Of a stretch of DNA of 64,000 nt, positions 48,687 to 61,400 are shown one piece after another (the first letter of the stretch is position 1; every line of letters starts with the position of its first letter). The stretch spans positions 9,000,001-9,064,000 of the forward strand of contig CM072881.1 in the NCBI GenBank assembly GCA_036937835.1. Reading direction: 5' to 3'. Made by a program: the position numbers and the translations under genes. The notes beneath the pieces are model-generated. The model had not been told where the DNA came from and searched no databases. It was given only the letters and a program-made list of their open reading frames with translations. The DNA is from Pampus argenteus. Taxonomy: Eukaryota > Chordata > Actinopteri > Scombriformes > Stromateidae.

Positions 48687-51600
48687 ATGTCTGCCCAAGC
48701 TCAAATGAGAGCTTTGCTCGACCAACTGATGGGAACAGCAAGGGATGGTGAGTTGCTGTAGCATGCTAGCTAAGCTAGCTAGCCAAGATGGAGCCGCCGC
48801 TGATGGCTGGCTGGTGTTGGCGTGTGATGGACAGGCCTGCATGAATGGATGTACTGCAGAGGGCTATTTTAAAACACAATAACGTTAGATTCAAGTAGAC
48901 TTTGGGGTTAACGTTAGGATTTAATGTTTGTATCCAATGTGATTATTTATATTTAACAATTTGTCACGTTATTTGTTTCGTTTTAACTGTGTTATTAGCT
49001 AACGTTAATGTCCAAATTACGGAAGCGTTAAGTTTAGGCGCTATACTACTAAGCTTTAGTTTGTCTCTACCGCGGTATTAATCTACTAATAGTTTAGTAG
49101 GTAAGGTTAACACTCCGTTCAACTAACTTCAGCGGTGTGATAAACTGGCTGATTGCAAATATAAGAAGTGCGAGTAGTTAATGGACAATATTAATATTGA
49201 GATATATTAATAATGAGAAATACCCAGATTGACAACAGTTTAAAAGATTGATGTACGTACACAACTATAATAATCAAACATATTAAAAGTATCAAAACCA
49301 AAAGTACTCGTAATGTCCCATGTCAGTAGTTTTTTAAATATTATTATTATTTAGTATTGTTTACTGTGAGGTGGAGACAATGTACTTTATATACTTCTGG
49401 GTAGTTTATTCTATGTCATCGTCATATTTATGTTGACATAGTTAACATATGTTTCACCCTGATTGTTTTGTATTTCATCAGCAGAGCAACAAGTGAGAGC
49501 AGCTATCAGATAAATGTAAAGAGTACATCGGGCAATATTTTCCACTCGAAATTAATAAAAGTTTGATGGAAAATATTAAGTGTGGTTAAAGAACCTTAAC
49601 ATTTCACTTAAGTGCTGTACTCAAGTAAAATAAATTTAATTTAAATTCACTTAAGTCATTTTACTAGATAAACCTTAAAGTATAGATCATATTTTTTTCT
49701 TAATTGGTCATTCCTGCGTTTGCTTTAACTATAAATAAATAATATAATTATCTGTGTATTTTATGAACCTAATGAATGCAAATCTGTTCAGAATAAGTGG
49801 CTAATATTATTTTTTTGGTATTATTTCTGTTTTATTAAAGTATAGCGTTCAAAAGTCAAATTTCAGTAGCCGTTTTCAGCCATTTGGATACAAACATTAA
49901 AAATGAAAATCGGCTGTCAAGCTTCTCATCTGCAGAAAACGGCATCTTACTGCTGTCTTTTAAATCAGAGGTTCTTCTTAACAGTTGATTGAATTGAACT
50001 AAAGCCCTGTGGATTATCCTTTTTTAAACAAGTTGATAAATCGATCTGTCCAGTGCGAGTGAATCTGTGTTGTGAGTTTGTGGGTGTATGTGTGATGAGA
50101 TTAATATCAAATTCTTCCCATACATATGTTGCATACAAACTGAACAATTGTGGCCCCTTTATTTTATTCATTAAGGTTCAGTGTATCTTTGCCAGCCTAC
50201 ATCAATCTGCAAAGGAGTTGCAGAAAAGCCTCATGTTCATCGAGCCGTGAGTCACACATAATTTTTAAAGCTGTTATGATGAATATCCAAACAATATGTT
50301 TGCCTTCCGGAAGTTATTGTAGATTTTTTTTTTTTAATTACACAAATGGGTAACTCTTCAATGGCACTAGAATAACAATTTGGAGTAGTAATATGCGGCC
50401 TAAGCTAAGACGTCTGGTCGCGCTGAATCCAAACAAGCAGTTTTCCATTAGACGTCTGTTTTACAGAAGGCAATTTTCAGTCGAGACAAAAAAAAAAAAC
50501 TTTGCACACATCATTTACAATCTGACTTGTGTATGACTCCCAACTTCTTACTACAGGTATGGGCAAGAAAACTGTTCCAATTTATACTTTTCTACAGCGG
50601 GTTTAAAATTCTGCAGCTGAGGTCTTGAAGATGCAGAAGGGTACAGTATGTGGTGCAGATCGCAGTGTGTATAAACTAATTTTTTTCATTTGTATTTTTT
50701 GTTTTAAATTTCTTTTCAGTGTTTCATATCTGTAAAGGTCTTGGCTGGAGCAATTGTCTGGAATATTTACACTTCTTATCAAAGTCTTAATAGCAGTTTT
50801 AATAGCAGTCTTTTCTGTATAGTCACATTTTAAACTAATGTGTTGTAATATAAGGTACCTTTTTTTGAAACATTTTTAAAGCTATTTACTTTTTTTAATG
50901 TGCCCTTATTCATAATGCTCCGCATTTACAGAGTTGACATTGAGCCTTATCACAAGCTAAACTGATTTGAGGCTCTGATATTGTCAAATATCAAATAATA
51001 TCAAATATCATTGAGGCTTGGGTAAGGTAAGCAGGAAGTCCCACATAGAGTAAATGAGTCACATGTAACTTTTACTTCTGTTATGTTGACACACCAATAG
51101 AGGCACAGTTACTCTATTACTGGTAAATAATAGAGACATTCAGAAATAGGAATTGATTTTGGGCACAGAATCTTTGAATGCAGTCATTGACCCATTAATG
51201 TGCAATCACTGTAAAAAATATTAAACAACTGGATACCTCGCCCCTGCTAACAAATATGTGAGGTCTTTCTCATTGGTTGTTTTTTTTGGACTGTTTCAGG
51301 GGATGAGACACGACAGAGGGTCAAGTTCACTGACGAGCGAGTCTGCAAAAGTCATCTCCTCAACTGCTGTCCGCATGACATCCTGTCTGGGACTGTAAGT
51401 GGCCCACAATGTTGCTCTTAGCACCCAGTAATTATATCAGTATCTATTTCAATGCACTGAAAGATTTCTTCACAAGATATCGGTACCCTCAGTCAGTAAA
51501 ATGCTCAAACAAAGAAAAAAAGCTGAATTATGTTCTGTTATAGGTCTTAACTCATTTGATATAATGCATTAATCTTTGAGTTCCTGCAGTTTGAGTCATG

Positions 51601-53860
51601 TCTGCTTGTGTTTTTGACCATAGCGTATGGACCTGGGAGAATGCACCAAAATCCATGACCTGGCACTTCGGGCAGATTATGAAATTGCCTCCAAGGAGAG
51701 AGATCTCTTTTTCGAGCTTGACGTAAGTGATGTCCTCCCATAAATAAAATAAATGTGCTGCAATAATAATAGCACATGCGTAAGTGTTGGTGAGTGGGTG
51801 GCTGGTGAAAGCAGTTTCAGATCATGTACTACCACAGTAACTTTATACTTAATATAATATTTCTTTTAAAAACTGGCACAGTTCTACAGAGTTAAATGAT
51901 TGCGTCTTTATGCAGTTTTAATAATTGTCTCCCTCCTAAAGGCCGTAGATCACCTGGAGTCATTCATTGCTGACTGTGACCGCAGGACAGAACTAGCCAA
52001 GAAGCGCTTGGCTGAGACTCAAGAAGAGATCAGTGCTGAGGTGGCAGCAAAGGTGAGTAAAACAGACTTTGTACACGCATTACGAAACTTATGCAGCATC
52101 CGGCTTCCTATAACTGTGTTTCAGACAAGACATAATCACATATAAATTATAGTTTTTGTGTTGTATTACAGGCAGAGAAAGTCCACGAGCTTAACGAGGA
52201 AATCGGGAAGCTCCTGGCCAAGGCTGAGCAGCTCGGAGCTGAGGGAAACGTGGATGAAGCCCAGAAGGTCCTGCAGGAAGTGGAGAAGGTCCGCACTAAG
52301 AAGAAGGATGCAGAGGTGATGAGTGTTTGTACTTCTATCTTAATGAGGTGTGGTGTTTGTTTTTGGGTTTTTTTCTTATATTAATACTTGATCCTTCAAT
52401 GCTTCTCATCTATCTTTTCTTTGTCCTTTTAGGAAGAATACAGAAACTCTATGCCTGCCTCCAGTTTCCAGCAGCAGAAGCTGCGGGTGTGTGAGGTGTG
52501 TTCTGCTTACCTGGGTCTCCATGACAACGACCGTCGTCTGGCAGACCATTTTGGCGGGAAGCTTCACCTGGGCTTCATCCAGATCAGAGAGAAACTGGAC
52601 CAACTAAAAGTATGTTTTACCATGTACTGTACATTTCAAAGCCATTAATACAGAAATATTATTTGAGTACTTTATGTATAGACTATTAGAAAACCTACAG
52701 GAAACAAAAAGAGGAGTCACAAACTGTCTTAAGTATGTTTCACTTCTAATTGGATACTTTGTTTTCATGTGATCAGAAAACAGTGGTTGACAAGCAGGAG
52801 AAAAGGAACCAGGAGCGCTTAAAGAGACGAGAAGAGAGGGAGAAAGAGGAGAGAATGAAGAAGAGGTGAGTGCAGTCATTTCAAATTCTGATAACTGATT
52901 TTTTTTTAAATTGTTTTTAACCTTTTGTTTTGTCTTCCACATATTTCATAGGACCAGATCACGGAGCAGAGAGCATAGAAGGTAAGAAAGTTGCCAGCTG
53001 TATTCACCATGCTTAAAACATACTGAGGTAAATTCTAAAGTGGCGTTTGTTATTTTCATCAGGTCCCGTTCTCGTGACCGCAGAAGGAGGCGCTCGCGCT
53101 CCACGTCACGAGATAGGCGCCGCACACGCTCACGCTCCAGGGAGAGGAGGCGGCGGCATCGTAGCCGGTCCAGCTCCCGCAGCAGAGGTCACCGTCACAG
53201 CCACGAGCAGAGCTCCAGACACAAGTAAACAAAGCTCACAGTTCACAGAAGGGGCCTCTAACACACAGCTTTCATTTAGAGATGGATGCCTTTTTTTATT
53301 AGAAAATAACACAAATCTACAAATTGTTTTATATCTTTGTCTGTAATTTTCCTCTCTGCATTGTCTTATGTTGCTTTTTTTATTCCTAATGGTCTGTTTA
53401 TTGTATGACAAACACAGTAGAAAATCAATAAATAATCCACTTATTTTCCACCCTCACATTCAATACACTCAACACATTGAAAATACTGTTGGAATGTAAT
53501 AATTCTCCAAGGTATTTATAACCAGCGCCTTGCTTATTATATTTGGATATTACTCCCATCGTTAGTACAGCACCTTCATCTGTTTTAGTCGTTCCAGTAG
53601 GAAACTGTTAAAAAACTTAAAGGTGACAAGATATAATTCAGTGCCAACAAGCTGCCGTTTCATAATGTATTAGAGCAGCAAATTAAATGGTGCGCCAGTC
53701 TTTAGTTCATCGAACGTCTCTTATGATCTTCAGGTCGTCCAGAGACCGAGAGCGCTCGTCCAAAGAGCGGTCACGGGAGCGAGAGCGCGACAGGAGGGAC
53801 GGTATGAACGGCAGGTCAGACTCCCGCCGGGCAGATGACAGGGACATGGGGGACCTCTGA
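48687..53860 (+). CDS. luc7l: LUC7-like U1 snRNP-associated splicing factor
   Basis: Ten coding exons: 48687-48747, 51300-51394, 51624-51722, 51942-52052, 52172-52315, 52433-52609, 52777-52865, 52952-52981, 53063-53224 and 53734-53860. The total is 1095 bases, or 364 residues; human LUC7L has 371. It starts MSAQAQMRALLDQLMGTARD. The CCCH-type finger region includes VCKSHLLNCCPHDIL and MDLGECTKIHD. A coiled-coil-forming helix follows (about residues 85-170), then the C2H2 finger RVCEVCSAYLGLHDNDRRLA with HFGGKLHLGF. An arginine/serine-rich tail starts near residue 255. LUC7 proteins join the U1 snRNP and tune 5' splice-site choice in the nucleus. The sequence favours luc7l over luc7l2 or luc7l3, and the fam234a neighbour supports this. 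Intron 1 is 2.5 kb, AT-rich and without recognised content. Confidence 0.96.
53225..53432 (+). other. luc7l: Potential alternative terminal exon of luc7l with its own poly(A) signal
   Basis: If the donor at 53225 is skipped, the frame ends immediately (AAG TAA) after SSRHK, removing the last 42 or so residues. AATAAA follows at 53427-53432, before the last coding exon at 53734. Retention plus intronic polyadenylation would give a shorter luc7l isoform. Confidence 0.45.
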
Positions 53861-54995
53861 AGACCAAACTCCACCCACCACAACACTCGACCTCCTCATG
53901 TCTCTGTCTCAGCTGTCCTGTCCATTTATAACAACCTAATGTTATACACACACACACACACACACAGAGTCCTTGCCTTGACCCCTTTGCTCTCCCATCT
54001 GGATTCTTTCTTTGCTTTTTACACATATACCTGAAATATTGTATGAAGTCATCTTTCTAACATCCTGGTATATCAGACTGATGTGGGGGGGTTAGTTATC
54101 GAACAGTAGTGGAGTGTATTTCAATACCCCAAACTGTAATCTGGTAGTCTGTCTGTAGCCAATACATCCCATGTGTTATGAACAACCCTAAATGATTCCA
54201 ATAGAAAAAGCAAAACATCAACTGGCGGTCTGCTGGACTCGAGTTTAAAATGTAACTGATCCATATTTTATATTATTATTATAAACGGAAGTTGTTTTGA
54301 TACAGAATGTGTCTGTAAATATGTTTTTTTTGGGGCCTGCTGATTGTCATAGTCTGAAAAGCCTTGTCCTATCAAGTTTTATCTTCCTCTAAACATTTTG
54401 TTTCACCAGCTCCTGATGTCAAATGTCTCTTCATATTTTTGTCTACTTAGTTTGATAAAAGCCCTGTTAAAGTTTTAGCTACACAAATTCATAAGGGAGC
54501 GGTTTTAAAAGTTGCTAGTATTAGTGTCTCCTTAATGTTTCCCAACATGTCCTGTTTTCTTTTTTTCTTTTTATTTTAAGTGATCAAGTTTTATGCTGCC
54601 AGTAGTGAAGATCCACTGGTCAGATTGGCCAGTATTAAGTAACTGCTTGTTTCAATTGATGACAAGTCTCTTCTTTCATAATTTGTTTCTACCAGAATTT
54701 CTGTTATTTAACATAATGAAAATAAACGGTAACTTCAGAGTTAGTGTGAAGCAGTAGGGTCAGAAATGATAACAATGGAATTAGGTTAAAACCGTACACA
54801 CCTTTATTATTAGTCGAGTCATAAATTTAAATAGATTTTTTTTTTTTACCCAATTTGGACAAATTCCTTTATGAACAGATATATAATGTAAAACAGATTT
54901 TAAAGGATACATCGCTTTACCTCATGTGTGAAGTCATATTTGTTTATGTTTTGCTGGAAATTCTTTAAATTCTCAATAAAAAAAAAATCACATTG
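53861..54995 (+). other. luc7l: luc7l 3' UTR with two poly(A) signals
   Basis: The sequence is non-coding and AT-rich, with a short (CA)n tract at 53946-53966. AATAAA occurs at 54721-54726 and at 54975-54980. On the opposite strand AATAAA at 54808-54803 is a candidate signal for the convergent EPS8-like gene. Confidence 0.55.
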
Positions 54996-55432
54996 TGTAC
55001 TGGAGTTTCTTGTCATGATCAGGGCTAATCATCGTTGAATTATTAGATATTAGTATTTTACAAACAAAAGATGAATACAATTCATTTAAATTTGTCCTTA
55101 ACTACTAAGCAGAAATTAGATAAGGAAGAAAACTGCACATTAACATGAACATATTTTACAAATAAAAGAATATTTAATGTTAAATTAGTTAATTTACACA
55201 TTGTCTGCTTGTATTAAAAGCCTACATTACTAAATACTTAGGTCTTAAGAAGGAACTAATTATGTCATAACCAATAGGGCATCATGCTCTTCATAGACAT
55301 AATGTTTGAAGTCACTGTTGAGTGTTTGTTCTCTGGTAAATATATTGAATAATTCACGAGTCCATTCTTAAACAACAGCGCGACCAGAAGAACACAATCC
55401 CCTCATCTGACACTCCTCATGACTTGATCTCC

Positions 55433-58400
55433 TCACAATGTGCTGCTCTCCAGTTTTAGATCGACCTTCATCTTCTGTTTCTCCATGACTGCCTCCAACT
55501 CTGTGGCCCTTCTGGCATCCTGCAGAAAACGAAAACAGATTAGAACAGAAAAAAAAAGAGTGAAAGAGTAACAAGTGTTATTGTAATAGGGTGAAAACTT
55601 AATTTACTTCTAGCAGTGACTTCTGCACAGTGAGCTGGCTGTACACTCTGGCGCCCTCATCAGGAATTACAGCTCGCAGCTCTTCCTTGTTGAGGGAGAA
55701 GAGCTGTGCGCCTGTCAGCACTCCCAAACACGACACCGTCCTAAAGGGACACAAAACACAAGTGGCTCTAAAGTCAGACTCCAAACAGTAAAGAGTCGAC
55801 ATCATAATAACATTTACACAGGAAATCCTCCTCTGCACAGTAGCTAATTACATGTTCTATCCTTCCTATTTCATTCCATTCAAAGCTGTAAATCAGTGTT
55901 GATGGAGCACTTAAAGTGTGTAAACTACATGTGATTAGTCTGATCTGTTGTCTGCAGTTGTGACGGTTGCACTCACGGTTCACTGAAGCCCTTCCCTCTG
56001 AGCCAGTCGGCCACTTCATCTGGAGGGGAGTGGTAGTCCAGAGGAACGGACGTGTCCGAGGAACGAGGGATGACCAGGGGTTTGTTCAGATGGGCCTTTC
56101 CATTGGTCAGCCTCTGGAGCAGCTCATCATTCACCAACATGGCTGAGAAGATGGGAGGTAAAAGAAATAATTTAAGCCTTAGGAATCCCATTATAGATTA
56201 TATGACCTAATTACCAAATAACATATTTAGATATTATATATATATCTCCATATAAACAAAACCACCTTATCACAGCATTTATGTGATACCCTCACACCTC
56301 CTACACTTAGACAGATGATGTAGCTTGGTACCTTTATCTGTGTCCTCTGCAGCTGCTATATGTTGGCTGTACGATGGTAAGCTGCGTGGGCGTTGTGGTG
56401 AGGGGGCCTGGGGCAGAGCCGGGGGGTTGGGTGGGAGTGCAGAGGAGGCCTTGGTGAGGGGAGGCGGGGCTGGAGTCTGCAGGAATGTGTAGCGGAGAGA
56501 AAGAGAGGAAAAACACACTGGAATTTACTCAGGTATGTACAGGTGAGAGAGAGCCTGTGCGATGCTTGTGAGCATTTGTGTCTTACGATGGGGGGTTTGT
56601 TGGTGACAGGGCTGTCTGTGTGAGCCATGGGTTCCAGGATGTTGAAGGGAACAAAGCCAATCTGGTCGAACCGATTACGACACTTCCACCAGCGCTTGGA
56701 CGATTCAATCACCTGTCACATATACGGGAGTTGCTGTTAGTGAGTGTCCCTTGGATGTATCAACAGTGTGAGTTAACCCTAACCCTAGGATTACAGGATT
56801 ACCATACAGGCCTAATCTAATTCTTGATATTATAATTGCTATTATAATTTCAATTTAATAGACCAGCAATGTGCTACTCTGTAAAGTAAAGTACTTTACC
56901 TCGAGCATCTCGCCCTGCTGCACTGAAAGCTCGCTGCTGTTCCTGGCGATGAAGTCATAACTGCAGCTGTAGAGTTTGTCAGACTCTGGTGGGAGTGTGC
57001 TGCCGTCTCTGAGGAGGAAAGCAGGCAGATGCTGTTATCATACAGAGGGAGGTTAAATAATAAGCAGTTGTTTGGTTCACTTCTTAAAGGTGACCTACAT
57101 GTTATCGCTGACGTTTGTGTCGGGAGGCCCGATTGGCTGATGTGGCTGTTGCTGCTGCGGGTGAAAATAAGGTGGACATTCATGAATGTACAAGAAAGAA
57201 TTAGAGACTAATATAAGCTGTTTAGACACACACACACACACAACTGTGTCCAGAGTTTTTTATAATGAACTGCAAGGTGTATTCTGATAGAAAAGTGATG
57301 CCTATTGCACTTGATATTTATGGATTATTGTGTGTCTGTTGTTACAATCAACGCCTTTGTGTTGTGCTTTTACACACTTTTTATTTTGACACACAATGCA
57401 AGTGCCGAGCCCATACCATTTGCAGGTATTTCGTACCTCTTGTTTTACTCGGAGGGCTTCGTGTTTGTGTTGTGACTCGACTGGATCCTCCCAAACCTGC
57501 CCGTCTGGCCTCAAGGCTTCCGGTTTCCAGCCGTCCAAGAACGCAGGAGTGTACGGCGCTACAGGCTCTCTGAGCTGAGAGCTGAGAGAGAGCAGAAAAT
57601 ATCATTGCATTTGAGTTTTACTTCACAGTTCAACCAAACAAAAACAAAAAACAGTTTGGTGCCAGAGCATTTTCATACCCAAAGAGATCCCCTTAAAATA
57701 TGTGTCCATCATTTATTATATTGGTAGAAATATATATAAAAAATATAAATATATAAAACAAAACATAAAGGTATTGAGCAGCTTCTTAAAGGATCATAAA
57801 GCAAATAAAGTTTTACTGTTTCCATCTTCACAAAATAAAAGGTTAATGATGCCGAACAGACAATATCTGATGTGTATGAAATTTGATAATAAGCGTCTAT
57901 CAGCTTGATTTATATAATATCAGTACACATATTGATCTTGGTAAAATATAGCACCATATGACCCTGACTGATGAGGTCTTAGATGCTGGCGATTGTTAGT
58001 ACTGACCGAGGGAGTGTCCAGTTGTGACCTAAAGACATCCACAGCTTCCTCTCCTCCTCACTGAGGTTCTCCTGTAGTAGGGACACAGCAGAGCTGGTCA
58101 TGGCGGGGCTGATCACCGACGCTCCGAGATCTGGTCCCCCTGTCGTTTTCACCATCTGCACAAGAAATACAGACATGATAAAGAAAGAAAGTCTCAACGT
58201 TTATACACAGAGCCTTGTTTTAGTCAGTGGCGCGTTAAAATAATACGTTGAGCTACACACTACAAGTGTACTGAATGAGAGTACAAATAACAAATGCAAC
58301 ACGTGACACACAGTCCCAGAAATATGAGGCCTCTCAAATTTCTGCCTGTTTCCATACAGGTGTGCCAATATACATAAATCAAACATACCCTTTCCACCGT

Positions 58401-61400
58401 TGACTCTTTTTTTTGTGGACTGATTCATTCTTGAACTTGAACTTGTATTGAAAACATAAACCGAGACACACCTGAAATTCAAAGTCAGGTGATACCTGTT
58501 TGACTTGTAATAAGTTAAATACTTGTGGCAAACAATACTGCAGGCGCCACATTAAAGGGGCAAAATGCGTTGTGGCATGAACAGATAAAAGGCCAAATAA
58601 AAAATGAAAGTCATATTACAGCTGGAACACGTTGGAGCCGTAATTCAAAGCGGCAGTCGGAGGGAAGCAGCCTTAGTGTTTCTGAAACAGTGTCTGATGC
58701 TATCACACAGGAAACTGCCCTCTGTAAATACTGCAGGGACGTTTCTGACAACATTGCTTAACTACAGTGACACCGTTCCATTATTTTGACATGACACATG
58801 TTTACAGGTTATGATGTTTTTTTTCTGTTTTTTTTTAAACACTTAAATATTTTTAGTCACTAACATAATTGAGTCATAACTCAATGATTAAAATAACATT
58901 TGTCATGTAATTTGATTGCCATGGCAGCCTCTAAATGTTATTATATGTTTATACCTTTATCTTCTATTTATCTGATAATTATAGACACAAGATATATTTT
59001 ATAAGGGCGGGGCAGGACATGACACATGTTTTATGTTTTAATCAACGCTGATGACGTAAAGGTTAGGAGAGACTCACCATATCCAGAGGTTTGAATATAT
59101 GATGAACGAGCTCTTCTGATGAGGGATTGGAGATAGTTGATTTCAGACGGGCCTTTAAAGAAATAAAAAAGTGGGGCTTAACACAATGCAGCACAAGATA
59201 AGCAGAAAAAAATTGTAAATGTGATCTGATTGAATTCACACCACTAAGCTGAAGGAATATTTGAATTTCTGGAAAATATTGATGAATTCCTCCTCTGGTG
59301 GGGGGCGGGCCTTCACGGTGAGTAAATCCTCTGTGACACACAAAATACAAGAAAACACGTCATCCAGCTATCAGGACTCATGTCGGTGTTACTTCAACTT
59401 TAAGTGGTATCTATGTGAAAAAAATATCTGCAAGAATATATAACTCCGTCTTCACCTTCGGCATTCTGCTTTTTGCTTTTCTTCTTTTTCTTCTTCCTCT
59501 GGTTCAGCACCGTTGCAGCCTCTGCAGTCTGCTGCAGCTTGGCCATGAAGTTCTCGATGTCATCGAAACAGTGATTGAGGATCCCCTGAAGGAAGAGAGA
59601 AACTGGTTTGTTATGCTACTTGCAGATGAGTGACAGGAAAAAGACACAAACCGTCTGTGAAGGTGATGAAAGGGCTTACCACTTCTCTCTCCGCTCGCAG
59701 GAAAGAGACATCAGGTCCGCTGTTCAAGCCATTCACTGTTGAGAGAGAGAGAGAGAGAGGATTCAGTTTATCCATTTCTCATTCATGGCCTTGGTCTGTT
59801 CTGCATTTGAAATTCCTGCCCCCCTTTTTCCCCTTAAATCCACCCCCTTGCACGCACAAACAAACAATGCAATCTCTGTGCTCCCGAGAGCCTTTTACCT
59901 TAAATAACTCTGTGCCCTTTCCTTCTTCTTACCTTTAAGTGCCTCCATTTCCTTTATTTCAAATACTTTTACAGCAGCAAAATCATTGTACTGTCATACA
60001 CAAACAAGTAAAAAAAAAAAAAAAGTAGTTTTTCTCACCTCTGGGTCCAGGGTAAGGTGGAGGGTTGGCTGGAGGGGGATTTGGAGCATGTGGGATAGGG
60101 TGGTTTGGGATGTCGTAGGGGTCAATCATCTCTCTCCCGCTCTGAGGAAGCCTAAAGGACGAGAGGAAAGTTTGCTCGCGATATGAACACTACGCCCTCA
60201 CTACAGGTGCACTGGTGATGGCGTCTTGTTGTTGATTGCTGGCAGCGACTGTTCACTGAGAACCATCACAGGATACTCCCTTCAGTCAGGGCTAAAGAAG
60301 TCAAACACACATTTGACTGTTAGACAGGCTCATCCTCATTCTGAGCGCCACACATGTTTGTAAAGTTTTACTAGTTACAACATGAGGACATCTTTGTTCC
60401 AGTCAGACAACATAAGCTTCTACCAATAGACATAATATGGTCTCTCTGAAATTCAATCCCACAGCCCTTATTCCACTATGAACGTAACATAAACAGCCTG
60501 GCTATGCTTACTCATGACTATACTGTATATTACACGCAACACACAACAACAAGTTTCCATTTAAACTGTCCTTTAAAGCAAACCGACAAATCGGTTTTAA
60601 ATACAAAAGGAGTCAATCAATTTAGGTCAAAACTGTCATGTTTGCTTCACTCTGAGCTCTGTGCGAATACCTCAGAGTGCTGACTGAAAAAATTCACCTG
60701 TTACTTTCCTGAATCAAATCACATCTAACACAGAAACGCCAGCTGCCTGTCTTACCACGCGTGTCTGTCCTTCACACGGCCTATAAAAGAGGAAATTTTC
60801 AAGGCAGGTAAATCCGTTCAGGGCCCGATCCTGCACCTGTTGCTGTCATCTGTCCTGGGCCGTCTCTGCTCTCTCTCTGCTTTGTTTCACAATGGCGTTT
60901 TTTTTTTATCTCTGTCACACCTTCTAAAGTTATGTGGAAACTGGTAAAACAAGTCTCTCTCTCTCTCTCTCTCTCTCTCAGCTGTTTACACTGTCCTCTC
61001 TCTCTCCCTCTCTCTCTCTCTCTTTCTCTCTCACTCTCTCTCACTCAGACAGGTGGATGGTGACGGCAGGCTGCATTGACTCCGTGGAAAACAAGACATT
61101 ATGTGCAGCAAGAGAGGAGAAAATCTTACAGTTTAATGGGAGACTAACTATTATGTATTATCTTCTTTTTGTTTGGCTGTCCATCAACCGCCCTTCTTTT
61201 TATCTTTAAAAAACATAATAAAACGTACACACACACACAGAAACACACTTCCTTCCAATAAAGCATCATCAGATCAATCGTTAATTGGACTTAATTTGAC
61301 TTTCACTGTACCTGAAGCCATCAGGAAGCTTCTTTATCCTGTTGGTGGAGGAACCTGAAACTGCACTTGCGATGACATCACAGATTTCCTCTGCCTGTGT

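Noticed and set aside
56770..56790. Telomere-like CCCTAA units
   Set aside because: Only two or three units, as in the similar run near 61835; too short to be an interstitial telomere.
60799..61044. Arg-Glu-rich open frame
   Set aside because: Translation of the (CT)n tract, not a protein.
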